A stretch of DNA of 64,000 nt from RYN-230 sp963813975 (GTDB taxonomy: Bacteria; Actinomycetota; Actinomycetes; Streptosporangiales; Streptosporangiaceae), in the NCBI GenBank assembly GCA_963813975.1, contig CAWFAP010000007.1, forward strand, positions 372,001 through 436,000, read 5' to 3'. A model generated the notes under the pieces. The model saw only the letters and a list, made by a program, of their open reading frames with translations, made no database searches and was not told where the DNA came from. Below are positions 51,426 through 59,629 of the stretch, piece after piece. The position numbers were made by a program, and so were the translations under genes. Position 1 is the first letter of the stretch, and each line of letters opens with the position of its first letter.

Positions 51426-51868
51426 CGGACGTGAGCAGCCCGGCTAGCCCCCTCCGGGTCACCGCGCGGGTGCACGTCCGGGCCGACCCGCACCAGGTCT
51501 GGGACCTGATGACCGACTGGTCCCGCCAGCACGAGTGGATCTGGGCCACCCAGGTGCGCGGCGGCCAGGGCCTGGGCGCCACGGTCGTCGGCTGGACCGG
51601 GGTGGGCCCGGTCGGCTTCACCGACACCATGATCATCAGCGAGTGGGACCCGCCGCTGCGGTGCGTGGTCCGGCACACCGGCCGCATGGTGCGCGGATCC
51701 GGGATATTCGAGGTGATCCCGGTGGGGACGGAGTCGGAGTTCCGCTGGACCGAGGAGCTGGAACTGCCACTGCCACCCGCGATGGGCAAGCTGGCCGCGC
51801 TGGTCATCCGGCCCATCGCGGAGCGGGGCCTGGCCGCTTCCCTGCGGCGGTTCGCCCGGCTGGTGTAG
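51422..51868 (+). CDS. SRPBCC-fold (polyketide cyclase-like) protein
   Basis: A 148-aa single-domain START/Bet v1-like protein: VTARVHVRADPHQVWDLMTDWSRQHEWIW, WDPPLRCVVRHTGRMVRGSGIFEVIPV, and a C-terminal helix. Such proteins bind hydrophobic ligands; the role is unknown. Translationally coupled to the YqhA gene by an ATGA overlap. Confidence 0.85.
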   Translation: MTDVSSPASPLRVTARVHVRADPHQVWDLMTDWSRQHEWIWATQVRGGQGLGATVVGWTGVGPVGFTDTMIISEWDPPLRCVVRHTGRMVRGSGIFEVIPVGTESEFRWTEELELPLPPAMGKLAALVIRPIAERGLAASLRRFARLV

Positions 51869-51950
51869 CCCCTGCGCTCCTGGACATACTGGCGTCTGGG
51901 GCCCAAGCCCGTGGAGCGCTGGCCTCTGGACACGCGGGTCGGGCAAGCCC

Positions 51951-51974
51951 TATCCTTGACTGTATGGTCAGTCA
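51951..51974 (+). promoter_or_regulatory. Leaderless promoter with TGACTG/CAGTCA palindrome over the start codon
   Basis: A -10-like TATCCT (51951-51956) is followed by TGACTG (51957-51962) and CAGTCA (51969-51974), arms separated by six bases that include the ATG at 51964. A repressor bound here would cover both transcription and translation start. A similar element precedes the flavoprotein gene at 57945. Confidence 0.5.
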
Positions 51975-53187
51975 GGACTTTGCCTCCCCCGCCGCGTCCC
52001 CGGTCCGTCCGCCTGCCCCGCTCGACGAGGCCGCCGTGCAGGAATCGCTGCGGCCGTTCGGCAGCAGCCGGATGCTGCCGCGCGCCGCCTACGTCGACCC
52101 GGACGTGTTCGCCTGGGAGCGCAAGCACTTCTTCGGCGGCGGCTGGATGTGCGTGGGACGCAGTTCGCAGACCCCGGCCGCCGGGGACATGCGCGCCGAG
52201 CCGGTCGGCGAGGGCAGCGTGCTCATCGTCCGCGGCGACGACGGCGCGCTCCGCGCGTTCGCTAACTTCTGCCGTCACCGCGGCCACGAACTCCTGCCGT
52301 GCGGTGCCTCGGCGCAGGCTGGCGTCATCATCTGCCCGTACCACTCGTGGACTTACGGCCTGGAAGGGAACCTCCGCGCGGCCGCAGGCTTCAAGAACCG
52401 CCCCGGCTTCGACGCCGACGCCTGGGGTCTCGTCGAGCTCCCGGTGGAGGAGTGGCACGGGCTGGTTTTCGTTGCGGGATCTGGAACTACCGGGCCGCTG
52501 GCCGACAGCCTCGGGACCCTGGACGAGCTGATCGCCCCGTACGAGATGGGCAGGCTCGTGGTGCGGGGGCAGCACGACTACGAGGTCGCGTCCAACTGGA
52601 AGATCCTCACCGAGAACTACCACGAGTGCTACCACTGCCCGCAGATCCACCCGGAGCTGTGCAAGGTCAGCCCGCCGAAGAGCGGCGAGAACTACGCGGA
52701 TCCCGGGACCTGGGTGGGCGGCTGGATGGACCTGCGCGACGGCATGACCACGATGTCGCTGGATGGCACCAGCCGCGGGGTGCCGTTGCGGAACCTGGAC
52801 GCGACCGGGCTGCGGACCGTCATCTATGTCAACGTGTTCCCCAACGTCCTGCTCAGCCTGCACCCGGACTACGTGATGACGCACCGCCTCACCCCGCTGG
52901 CCGCGGACCGGACCCGGATCGAGTGCACCTGGGCGTTCGCGCCCGAGGCCGTGGACGCACCGGGATTCGACCCCGGCTACGCGGTGGACTTCTGGGACAT
53001 CACCAACCAGCAGGACTGGCACGCCTGCGAGTCGGTGCAGCGCGGGCTGACCGCGCCGCAGGCCGTCCCGGGCCCGCTGTCCGCCGAGGAGGACGCGGTC
53101 TACCAGTTCGTCACCATGATCGCCCGCGGCTACCTGGGCCAGCCGGTGTGGAACACCGGCAGCGCCACCGCGGCCACCGTCGCCTGA
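51964..53187 (+). CDS. Rieske non-heme iron oxygenase, large subunit (GbcA-like)
   Basis: A 407-aa protein. The Rieske centre is Cys103-x-His105 (CRHRGH) and Cys124-x-x-His127 (CPYHSW); the mononuclear iron ligands lie in ENYHECYHCPQIHPEL. The sequence matches the alpha subunits that demethylate quaternary amines such as glycine betaine or hydroxylate aromatics. No reductase gene is adjacent, but a sarcosine-oxidase-like flavoprotein with a similar promoter palindrome lies 6 kb away. The ATG at 51964 sits at the expected transcription start, so the mRNA is probably leaderless. Confidence 0.9.
   Translation: MVSQDFASPAASPVRPPAPLDEAAVQESLRPFGSSRMLPRAAYVDPDVFAWERKHFFGGGWMCVGRSSQTPAAGDMRAEPVGEGSVLIVRGDDGALRAFANFCRHRGHELLPCGASAQAGVIICPYHSWTYGLEGNLRAAAGFKNRPGFDADAWGLVELPVEEWHGLVFVAGSGTTGPLADSLGTLDELIAPYEMGRLVVRGQHDYEVASNWKILTENYHECYHCPQIHPELCKVSPPKSGENYADPGTWVGGWMDLRDGMTTMSLDGTSRGVPLRNLDATGLRTVIYVNVFPNVLLSLHPDYVMTHRLTPLAADRTRIECTWAFAPEAVDAPGFDPGYAVDFWDITNQQDWHACESVQRGLTAPQAVPGPLSAEEDAVYQFVTMIARGYLGQPVWNTGSATAATVA
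52463..52477 (-). repeat. Partial copy of dispersed motif inside the Rieske gene
   Basis: TGGTTTTCGTTGCGG on the plus strand is the complement of CCGCAACGAAAACCA, the right part of the 21-bp motif. Three further bases match the copy at 55380. It lies in a coding region (VFVAGS). Confidence 0.35.
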
Positions 53188-53246
53188 ACCACCGTCGGCT
53201 GAACCACCGTCGGCTGAACCACCGGCGGGCTGAACCACCGGCGGGC
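53185..53246 (+). repeat. Four tandem repeats starting at the Rieske stop codon
   Basis: TGAACCACCGTCGGC at 53185 and 53200, then TGAACCACCGGCGGGC at 53215 and 53231, with a partial fifth unit. The first TGA is the stop codon of the Rieske gene, so every in-phase unit repeats a stop. Confidence 0.7.
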
Positions 53247-53263
53247 TGAACCAGCCTTCCCGG

Positions 53264-54730
53264 CTAGCCCCCGTGGCCGGGGATCCGGCGCGGCAGGGCC
53301 AGCACCAGGACCAGCGCCAGCACCACGAAGCCCACGTTGGCCAGGAGCGCCAGCTGCGCACTGTGGCTGAACGCGACGGCCACGGCGTCCGGGCCGGGCT
53401 GTACGGCCAGCGTGCCGAACAGCACGGTGCCGATGATCGCGATGCCCAGCGCGGCGCCGATCCGCTGGGCGGTGCCCAGGATGCCGCTGGCCGTCCCCGC
53501 GTCCCGGCGCGGCACGGTGGCCAGCACGAAGTCCTGGTTCGGCGCGATCGTCATGCCGTTGCCCAGGCCGGCCACGAACAGCGGCGCCAGCAGGGACCAG
53601 CCGCTCACGGCCGGCGCGGTGAGGTGCACGACCAGGACCGCGAACCCGAGCCCGGCGATGACCAGGACGCAGCCGGTGACCAGGACCATCCGGCCGAGCC
53701 AGGCGGACAGCTTGTCACTGCGCGCCGCGGCGATCAGGCTGCCCAGCGAGAACGGCGCGAGGACCAGCCCCGTGATCAGCGCACTGTGCCCGAGGCCTTC
53801 CTGCCACAGGATCGACAGCGTGAAGAACACGCTCGCGAAGCCGGCGAAGTAGACCACGGCGAAGATCGCTCCCGCGGAGAACGACATCTGCCGGAGCAGC
53901 CCGGGCTTGAGCAGAGGGTCGCCGCCGCGCCGGTCCTCGCGCACCTCCCAGGCGGCCAGCAGCGCGAAGGCGACGACGCACCCGCCGAGGCAGGCCCAGC
54001 ACCAGGCGGGCCAGCCGGCCTGCTGCCCCTCGACCAGCGGGATCAGCAGCAGCAGCAGCCCGGCGGTGAGCAGGGCGAGGCCGACCGGATCGAACCCGCG
54101 CCGCGCGCGCGCCGCCGGGCGGGGCAGCAGCCAGGCCGCCAGCGGCACCGTGACCACGCCGATGAACAGGTTGACCAGGAACACCCAGCGCCATCCGTCC
54201 CGGGGCCCGGCCGCCGCGATGATGAGGCCGCCGAGCAGTGGCCCGATCGCGGTCGACACGCCGATGGTCGCGCCGAGGACGCCGAAGGCCCGGGACCGGG
54301 CCGGCCCGGTGAAGGACAGCTGGATGGTCGCCGCGATGGCCGGGTAGAACACCCCGGCCCCGAACCCCTGGACGACCCGGGCGATGACGATCTCGGCCGG
54401 GTGCTGCGCGATGCCGCAGGCCACGCTGGCCAGGGTGAAGATGGTCAGGCCGATGAGAAAGAGGGGCTTGTGGCCGAACCGGTCGCCGGCCCTCCCAGCG
54501 GGGACCAGGGCCAGTCCGTAGGCCAGCGCGTAGCCGGCCACGATCCACTCCAGGCTGGACGCCGGGGCGTGCAGCCCGGTGCGGATGCTGGGCAGGGCCA
54601 CGTTGACGATCGTGGTGTCGAGCAGGGCCATGAACGCTCCGACCAGCACGATCGACACGGCCCGCCAGCCAGGGCTGGCGGCCGCGGGGGCCGCGGCGGT
54701 CGCCCGGTCCGGGCCGGTGCCGGTGGTCAT
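53264..54730 (-). CDS. MFS transporter, DHA2 family drug exporter
   Basis: A 488-aa protein with about 14 membrane helices. Helix 1 ends FMALLDTTIVNVALPSI, a DHA2 hallmark; motif A is RAGDRFGHKPLF; the antiporter motif C region is GVLGATIGVSTAIGPLLGG. It probably exports drugs with proton antiport. ATG 54730 overlaps the stop of the PadR gene (ATGA), so regulator and pump are one operon. Confidence 0.92.
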   Translation of the reverse strand: MTTGTGPDRATAAAPAAASPGWRAVSIVLVGAFMALLDTTIVNVALPSIRTGLHAPASSLEWIVAGYALAYGLALVPAGRAGDRFGHKPLFLIGLTIFTLASVACGIAQHPAEIVIARVVQGFGAGVFYPAIAATIQLSFTGPARSRAFGVLGATIGVSTAIGPLLGGLIIAAAGPRDGWRWVFLVNLFIGVVTVPLAAWLLPRPAARARRGFDPVGLALLTAGLLLLLIPLVEGQQAGWPAWCWACLGGCVVAFALLAAWEVREDRRGGDPLLKPGLLRQMSFSAGAIFAVVYFAGFASVFFTLSILWQEGLGHSALITGLVLAPFSLGSLIAAARSDKLSAWLGRMVLVTGCVLVIAGLGFAVLVVHLTAPAVSGWSLLAPLFVAGLGNGMTIAPNQDFVLATVPRRDAGTASGILGTAQRIGAALGIAIIGTVLFGTLAVQPGPDAVAVAFSHSAQLALLANVGFVVLALVLVLALPRRIPGHGG

Positions 54731-55314
54731 GAGGTCCCTCCCCAGGCGGGTGGCCCGCCGATCCCGTCGCGGAAGTCGGCGGCGATCTTCGGCATCCGGC
54801 CGAGGAGTTCTTCGTGCCAGCGCACCTCGGCGGCCGCACGCTCGATGAGGTGCCGCAGGACCATCCGCTCCGCCTCGTTGAGGTAGATGTCCGCGGTCTC
54901 GGCCCGGTGGCGCAGCGACGACTCCTGCACCCGGAGCCCGGCCAGGCGGTGGGCCACGATCTGGGTGAGCGTCTCTTCCGGCAGGTCCCGGGACTGGGAC
55001 AGCGCCAGGTCGAACGGGTCGTTGCGGAGGACGAGCTCGCGCAGCGCCTGGTCCCGGACCGCGTCCAGGGCCCGGCGGCCCTCCCGCGTGATCTCGTAGA
55101 CGGTGCGCTCCGGCCGGTTCCCGACCCGCTCGGTACGCACCTCGCGGACCAGCTCCTCGTGCGCCAGCCGCTTCAGCGCCCCATAGAGCGACCCGACCGG
55201 GACGTCGGCCCACATGTCGGTGCGGTCCGACTGGGCCTGCTGGCGGATCTGGTGCCCGTGCAGCGGCCCGCTCGCGGCCAGCGTGCCCAGGATGAACAAG
55301 CGGATGGACGACAC
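54727..55314 (-). CDS. PadR family transcriptional regulator
   Basis: A 195-aa protein. RLFILGTLAASGPLHGHQIRQQA, VGSLYGALKRLAHEELVREV and YEITREGRRAL form the PadR winged helix; the C-terminal 100 residues are the helical dimerisation domain. The GTG at 55314 sits next to a GATTAC/GTAATC palindrome. It likely represses its own operon with the DHA2 exporter until a drug is bound. Confidence 0.9.
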   Translation of the reverse strand: MSSIRLFILGTLAASGPLHGHQIRQQAQSDRTDMWADVPVGSLYGALKRLAHEELVREVRTERVGNRPERTVYEITREGRRALDAVRDQALRELVLRNDPFDLALSQSRDLPEETLTQIVAHRLAGLRVQESSLRHRAETADIYLNEAERMVLRHLIERAAAEVRWHEELLGRMPKIAADFRDGIGGPPAWGGTS

Positions 55315-55316
55315 GC

Positions 55317-55338
55317 GATTACTCTCGCACAAGTAATC
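55317..55338. promoter_or_regulatory. GATTAC/GTAATC palindrome, probable PadR operator
   Basis: GATTAC (55317-55322) and GTAATC (55333-55338) are separated by ten bases and lie immediately upstream of the PadR GTG, an arrangement typical of autoregulation. Confidence 0.5.
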
Positions 55339-55379
55339 ACGTGAAGGCAAGTGGCCGGGATCGGCGTGATCTCCCAGAA

Positions 55380-55400
55380 AATTCTCCGCAACGAAAACCA
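55380..55400 (+). repeat. Dispersed 21-bp motif, copy 2
   Basis: Identical to 5503-5523 and in the same orientation, about 65 bases upstream of the PadR gene. Confidence 0.6.
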
Positions 55401-55578
55401 GCCGCCGCCGGTCCCGCCGAGCCCGGCGTGGGCTCGGGCGCGGACGATGCGGGTCCCCGCCACCGGGACCGGGCTGTGGCCTCCCTGCGGATCGTCGCCA
55501 TAGCCGGGCGCCCGGGGGTGGTGCTGTTCGTGCAGGTAGTGACATGCTCATAGGAATCAACATGGGGGGGTGGATCGG

Positions 55579-55881
55579 ATGCCTGACGCATTGATCCTGG
55601 AGTTCGCGGGCCTGACCGACGCCGACTATGCCGCGGTCAACGAGAACCTTGGCATCGACGCGGAGACCGGCAAGGGGGACTGGCCAGCGGGCATGCTCTC
55701 GCACGCGGCCGGTGCCGGTGACGGCGGCACGTTCGTCGTGGTCGAGGTGTGGGTGTCCCAGGCTGACCAGGCGGCGTTCATGGAGTCGCGGCTGGGCCCG
55801 GCGCTGGGCGCGGCCGGCGTGACCGCAGTGCCCGCGGTCCGCTGGGTGCCGCTCCGCGCGTACCACGTGCCCGAGGGCTGA
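55579..55881 (+). CDS. Small dimeric alpha/beta-barrel-like protein
   Basis: A 100-aa protein: MPDALILEFAGLTDADYAAVNENLGID, FVVVEVWVSQADQAAFMESRLGPAL. The alternating strand-helix pattern resembles antibiotic-biosynthesis-monooxygenase-like and EthD-like ferredoxin folds. Function is unknown. ATG 55579 is chosen after a G-rich stretch; GTG 55570 is in frame. Confidence 0.7.
   Translation: MPDALILEFAGLTDADYAAVNENLGIDAETGKGDWPAGMLSHAAGAGDGGTFVVVEVWVSQADQAAFMESRLGPALGAAGVTAVPAVRWVPLRAYHVPEG
55860..55878 (+). repeat. 19-bp direct repeat, copy 1 (end of the alpha/beta-barrel gene)
   Basis: GTACCACGTGCCCGAGGGC encodes the last residues (YHVPEG) of the upstream gene. An identical copy lies 250 bases downstream at 56110-56128. 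Confidence 0.7.
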
Positions 55882-56151
55882 CCCCGGGCCCGGGATTCAT
55901 CACGCCGGACGCAATGAATCCCATCCTGGTCATTGCCGCGGTATTCGTTGCCCTGCTCGCCTGCGGGTCGTCTATGACCTGAGGCGGCGCCGGCTGGATG
56001 CTGCCCGCCACGACATCGGCCGGTCGGCGAGACTGTCCGCGGCATCGCCGAGTCTCACGGCGAGGTGAGCGGGGCGAACCAGCGCCATCACGGCGGACCT
56101 GGCTTCCAGGTACCACGTGCCCGAGGGCCGAGCCGGTCCCGGTGCGGGCTG
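55882..56151. other. Gap with terminator hairpin and duplicated gene end
   Basis: GGGATTCAT (55892-55900) pairs with ATGAATCCC (55914-55922) across a 13-base loop, a likely terminator for the gene ending at 55881. The second copy of the 19-bp repeat is at 56110-56128. Nothing else recognisable is present. Confidence 0.55.
56110..56128 (+). repeat. 19-bp direct repeat, copy 2
   Basis: Exact copy of 55860-55878 in a non-coding context, directly before the end of the relE-like remnant. Confidence 0.7.
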
Positions 56152-56418
56152 TCAGCGGTAGATATCGCCGCGATGGCCCACGTCAGCGATCCGCACCAGG
56201 CGCCGCTCGTCATCGACCAGGTACAGGACCCGGTAGTCACCGACCCGGACCCTGAGCAGTCCGTGCGCCCCGGTGAGCATCTTCACGCCAGCTGGCCGGG
56301 ATCGTCACGTAACGCCTCGGTCGCGGCCTTGATCCGCGCGGCCACCTGCCGGTCCAGCTTGCGAAGCGACCTGAGCGCGGCAGGCCGGAACGTCAAGTCG
56401 TACCGCTGGGGCTCTCGG
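56152..56418 (-). pseudogene. RelE/ParE-family toxin gene, frameshifted
   Basis: The minus strand reads YDLTFRPAALRSLRKLDRQVAARIKAATEALRDDP in one frame, then GVKMLTGAHGLLRVRVGDYRV, continuing LYLVDDERRLVRIADVGHRGDIYR, in another, ending at TGA 56152-56154. Joined, these are a complete RelE-type mRNA interferase. One frameshift lies near 56287. A second seems needed near the start to join a GTG (overlapping the antitoxin stop) to the body. It is probably inactive. Confidence 0.75.
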
Positions 56419-56547
56419 TCACGGCAGGCCGAGTTCAGCCCAGACCTGATCCGCGGGAATATCGTCGCCCGGCTCGTCAAGTGCGCGCCGAGCGGCGGCC
56501 GCGTCGGCCAGGTCCTCCACCAGTTCCCGGGCCGGTTCCGGGGTCAT
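56419..56547 (-). CDS. RelB-like antitoxin remnant
   Basis: MTPEPARELVEDLADAAAARRALDEPGDD, ending IPADQVWAELGLP, is the C-terminal, toxin-binding half of a RelB/type II antitoxin. It begins at an ATG after GGAGG. The frame continues upstream (YSIQAAIGELGP) without a clear start, so the DNA-binding half may be lost or started at a rare codon. The end abuts the frameshifted toxin gene. It could be a truncated or vestigial antitoxin. Confidence 0.5.
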   Translation of the reverse strand: MTPEPARELVEDLADAAAARRALDEPGDDIPADQVWAELGLP

Positions 56548-56654
56548 CCCCTCCAGCGCGGCGCGGCCAGGGCGGCGTCCGGGCCCAAGCTCGCCGATTG
56601 CGGCCTGGATGGAGTACGCCGGCCGGGTCGGGCCCGGCGAGGGACGGGCCGGGC

Positions 56655-57821
56655 TCAGGCCAGGGCGGCGGGGCCGCGCTTGGTCATCTGTGCCGCGATG
56701 ATCGACCGCTGGACCTCGCTGGTGCCCTCCCAGATCCGCTCGACCCGGAGCTCACGGAAGAAGCGCTCGGCCACGTTCTCGCGCATGTAGCCCCGGCCGC
56801 CGAACACCTGGACCGCGCGGTCGGCCACCCGTCCGGCCATCTCCGAGGCGTACAGCTTGGCCATCGAGCACTGGGCGTGGGCGATCTTCACGTCGATCCC
56901 GCGGTCGATGCCGCGGGCCGTCTCGTACACCAGCGACCGGGCCGCGAACAGTTCGGTCAGGCTGTCCGCCAGCATGGCCGCGACGGTGCCGAACTCGGCG
57001 ATCGGCTGGCCCTGAACCCGCCGCTGCGTTGCGAACGTGGTCATCTCCGCAGTCAGCCGCTGCGCGGCGCCGAGGCAGCGGGCCGCGACCATCAGCCGCT
57101 CGAACCGGAACCACTCGTAGGCGAACGACATCCCGTCGCCCTCCGCGCCGATCAGGTGCGCGGCCGGGACCCGGACGTCGGTGAACGCCACGATCGGGTG
57201 GTGATGGCTGATCGTGTGCGAGTACGCGGGGGTGCGCACCACCGTCACCCCGGGGCTGGGCAGATCCACCAGGAACATCGCGTGCTCACCGGCGTTCGGC
57301 CCGCCGGCCAGGACGCCCTGGAAGAATGCGTAGTCGGCCGAGTTGTATGAGGTCACGTGCCACTTGACCCCGTTGAGCACGTAGTCGTCGCCGTCCCGGC
57401 GGGCGGTGGCCTCCAGGGCGGCCACGTCCGAGCCGGCGCCCTCCTCAGTGATCGCGTAGCACTCCTCGCGTTCCCCGGCGATGGCCGGCCGGACGAAGTG
57501 CTCGGTCTGGTACGGGGTGGCCACCGGTGGCAGCCACGACGGGGGAGTGGCTGCCACCCAGCCCAGGGCGTTGGTCACCCGGCCCATCTGCTCCTGCACC
57601 AGGACCTGCTGCAGGGTGGTGCAGCCGCCGCCGCCCAGTTCGCGGGGCATGTTGGTGGCCGTCAGCCCGAGCTCGCGGGCCCGCTTCGCGTGACCGGCGA
57701 CCACATCCGCCGGCAGGTCACCGCCGGCCAGCTCGGCCTCCACCTCAAACGGGATGACCTCGTCCGCGAATGTCGCGGCCCGCGCCTGGATGGCTAGATC
57801 CTCGTCTGACAATCCGTACAC
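56655..57821 (-). CDS. Acyl-CoA dehydrogenase
   Basis: A 388-aa flavoprotein with ACAD signatures: CYAITEEGAGSDVAALEATA, FDVRVPAAHLIG-type loop, RFERLMVAARCLGAAQR, and C-terminal QVFGGRGYMREN and WEGTSEVQRSIIAAQM. It oxidises acyl-CoA esters with transfer of electrons to ETF. GTG start (57821) after GAGGAG. It diverges from the flavoprotein-cupin pair. Confidence 0.92.
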   Translation of the reverse strand: MYGLSDEDLAIQARAATFADEVIPFEVEAELAGGDLPADVVAGHAKRARELGLTATNMPRELGGGGCTTLQQVLVQEQMGRVTNALGWVAATPPSWLPPVATPYQTEHFVRPAIAGEREECYAITEEGAGSDVAALEATARRDGDDYVLNGVKWHVTSYNSADYAFFQGVLAGGPNAGEHAMFLVDLPSPGVTVVRTPAYSHTISHHHPIVAFTDVRVPAAHLIGAEGDGMSFAYEWFRFERLMVAARCLGAAQRLTAEMTTFATQRRVQGQPIAEFGTVAAMLADSLTELFAARSLVYETARGIDRGIDVKIAHAQCSMAKLYASEMAGRVADRAVQVFGGRGYMRENVAERFFRELRVERIWEGTSEVQRSIIAAQMTKRGPAALA

Positions 57822-57942
57822 GCTGAGCTCCTCGCCGAGTTCGTCCGGACCCGCCCGCCGGGGCCGGGCCGCGTCTGGCGCGGACTGGTCCCGCCCGCCA
57901 CGCTGTTCCGTGGTGCCGCTCCGGCCCCCGTCCCCACTACCT

Positions 57943-57958
57943 TGACTGACTGTTCAGT
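57943..57958 (+). promoter_or_regulatory. TGACTGACTGTTCAGT palindrome upstream of flavoprotein gene
   Basis: ACTGA (57945-57949) and TCAGT (57954-57958) flank CTGT. It overlaps a TTGACT -35-like hexamer and resembles the TGACTG/CAGTCA element at the Rieske gene. It is a candidate repressor site. Confidence 0.45.
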
Positions 57959-57983
57959 TTATGTCAGCATCGAGTTCGTGCCA

Positions 57984-59183
57984 ATGCCCCTCACCGGTCA
58001 TGCGGACACCGCGGACGTCGTCGTCGTGGGCGGCGGGACCGTGGGTGCGTGGTGCGCCTACTTCCTCCGCCGGGACGGCCTGCGGGTCATCCTGCTCGAG
58101 AAGGGCATGCTCGGCCAGGGAGCGAGCAGCCGGGCCGCGGGCGTCGTCCGCGCCCAGGGCGGCACCCCCGAGGCGGTGCGCCTGGCGCAGTGGTCCCAGA
58201 ACTTCTACCGGCGCCAGCGCGACGAACTCGGCTTCGACTCCGGCTTCGTGGCCCAGGGCTATCTGCTGCCGTGCTTCACCGAGGCCGAGGTCACTGCGGC
58301 CCGGGCGCGGATGGCCATGCAGCTGGAGCTGGGCGTGGATGTCGAGTGGCTCCGCCCGGACCAGGTGGACGAGCGCAACCCGACCCTGGCCCCCGGGCAG
58401 ACCCTGGGCGGCACCTTCTGCGCCGGCGACGGCTACATCACCCCGCCGCGTAACGTGACCGCCTACACGGTCGCGCTGGCCCGGTCCGGCGTGGTCGTGC
58501 GCGAGCGGGTCCGGTTCCTCGGGCTGCGGCGCGAAGGGGACCGGGTCACCGGGGTGAACACCAGCGCGGGGCGGGTCACGGCCGGCGCGGTCGTGCTGAC
58601 CGGCGGCCCGAGGCTGGCCGAGGTGGGCCGGCTGGCCGGGCTCCGGATCCCGGTCGGCGGCGCCCGGCACCAGGTCGCAGTCACGCAGCCGCACCCGGAC
58701 CTGGATCCCTCCCGGGTACCCATGGTCTTCGACGTGGCCTCCGGCCTGTACTGGCGGCCGGAAGAAGGCGGCCTGCTGTTCGGGATGAGCAACCCCGAGG
58801 AGCCGCCCGGCTGGGCCACCGAGGTGGACGAGGCTTACCTGGCCCTGATGCGCGCCCGGCTGGACCAGCTGGTCCCGGTGGCCGCCGGGCTCGGGCTGCG
58901 GCGGCTGTGGGCGGCCACCATCGACTACACCCCCGATCACCTGCCGATCATCGGTCCCGCGCTCGGCCCGGACGGCCCGCTGCCCGGGGTGACCGTGGCC
59001 GCGCCGGGCGGGGCCGGCATGATGTGGGGCCCCGGCGTGGCGCGGGCCGCGGCGGACCTGACCCAGAACGGTTTCTCCGCGGTGGTGGACACCGCGGGCC
59101 TCGGCCTGGACCGGTTCGACGAGCAGGGCCGCAGCAAGGTCCCCACCGACCCGATCGCACTGCCGTTCCCGCAGTCAGCCTGA
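57984..59183 (+). CDS. FAD-dependent oxidoreductase (sarcosine/dimethylglycine oxidase-like)
   Basis: A 399-aa DAO-family protein: FAD motif ADVVVVGGGTVGAWCAYFL, then EKGMLGQGASSRAAGVVR (typical GxGxSxRxxG-like stretch), and the closing TPDHLPIIGPALG and AAPGGAGMMWGPGVA. This family oxidises N-methyl amino acids or related amines. It pairs with the cupin gene downstream. ATG 57984 or GTG 57978 may be the start; the TTG at 57942 would put the promoter palindrome inside the gene and is rejected. Confidence 0.85.
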   Translation: MPLTGHADTADVVVVGGGTVGAWCAYFLRRDGLRVILLEKGMLGQGASSRAAGVVRAQGGTPEAVRLAQWSQNFYRRQRDELGFDSGFVAQGYLLPCFTEAEVTAARARMAMQLELGVDVEWLRPDQVDERNPTLAPGQTLGGTFCAGDGYITPPRNVTAYTVALARSGVVVRERVRFLGLRREGDRVTGVNTSAGRVTAGAVVLTGGPRLAEVGRLAGLRIPVGGARHQVAVTQPHPDLDPSRVPMVFDVASGLYWRPEEGGLLFGMSNPEEPPGWATEVDEAYLALMRARLDQLVPVAAGLGLRRLWAATIDYTPDHLPIIGPALGPDGPLPGVTVAAPGGAGMMWGPGVARAAADLTQNGFSAVVDTAGLGLDRFDEQGRSKVPTDPIALPFPQSA

Positions 59184-59275
59184 ACGTACCCAGAGTCCCC
59201 GGGAAGCACGGAGCCCCGGGAAGCACGGAGCCTGGAACCACGAACACGGAACCACTGAGAGGACCGAGTCACACC

Positions 59276-59629
59276 ATGACCGACACCACCGCGGTAACCC
59301 CCTTCCTGTCCGCCGCCGCGCTGCACGGCGAACTCGAGGACTGGGGTCCCCTGGCCGAGGCCACCGGCGATCCCATGCAGACGTCGGGCACCACGACCTG
59401 GGCCGACGGCGACCTGGAGGTGGGCGTCTGGGAGTGCACCCCGGGCCCGTCCTACTGGAAGCTGGAGACCAACGAGGCCATCCACATCGTCAGCGGCCGG
59501 ATGACGGTGACCCCGGACGGCGGGGAGCCGCAGGACATCGGCGCCGGCGACAGCGCCGTGTTCCCGGTCGGCTGGGCCGGCACCTGGCAGATCCACGACA
59601 CCATCCGCAAGCTGTACGTCCTGTTCTGA
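59276..59629 (+). CDS. Cupin (DUF861 type) protein
   Basis: A 117-aa single cupin: SGTTTWADGDLEVGVWECTPGPSYWKLETNEAIHIVSGRMTVTPDGG, ending in the DUF861 signature FPVGWAGTWQIHDTIRKLYV. These are found beside amino-acid oxidases and ureidoglycolate genes and may act as accessory or regulatory proteins. It follows the flavoprotein gene by 92 bases, with GAGAGGA upstream. Confidence 0.88.
   Translation: MTDTTAVTPFLSAAALHGELEDWGPLAEATGDPMQTSGTTTWADGDLEVGVWECTPGPSYWKLETNEAIHIVSGRMTVTPDGGEPQDIGAGDSAVFPVGWAGTWQIHDTIRKLYVLF

Noticed and set aside
53273..54886. 537-codon plus-strand frame
   Set aside because: Antisense to the DHA2 transporter; the sequence is repetitive Arg/Gly/Asp typical of shadow frames.
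57942..57983. TTG start for the flavoprotein at 57942
   Set aside because: The added residues are not family-like and the palindrome and -35-like hexamer would lie inside the coding region.
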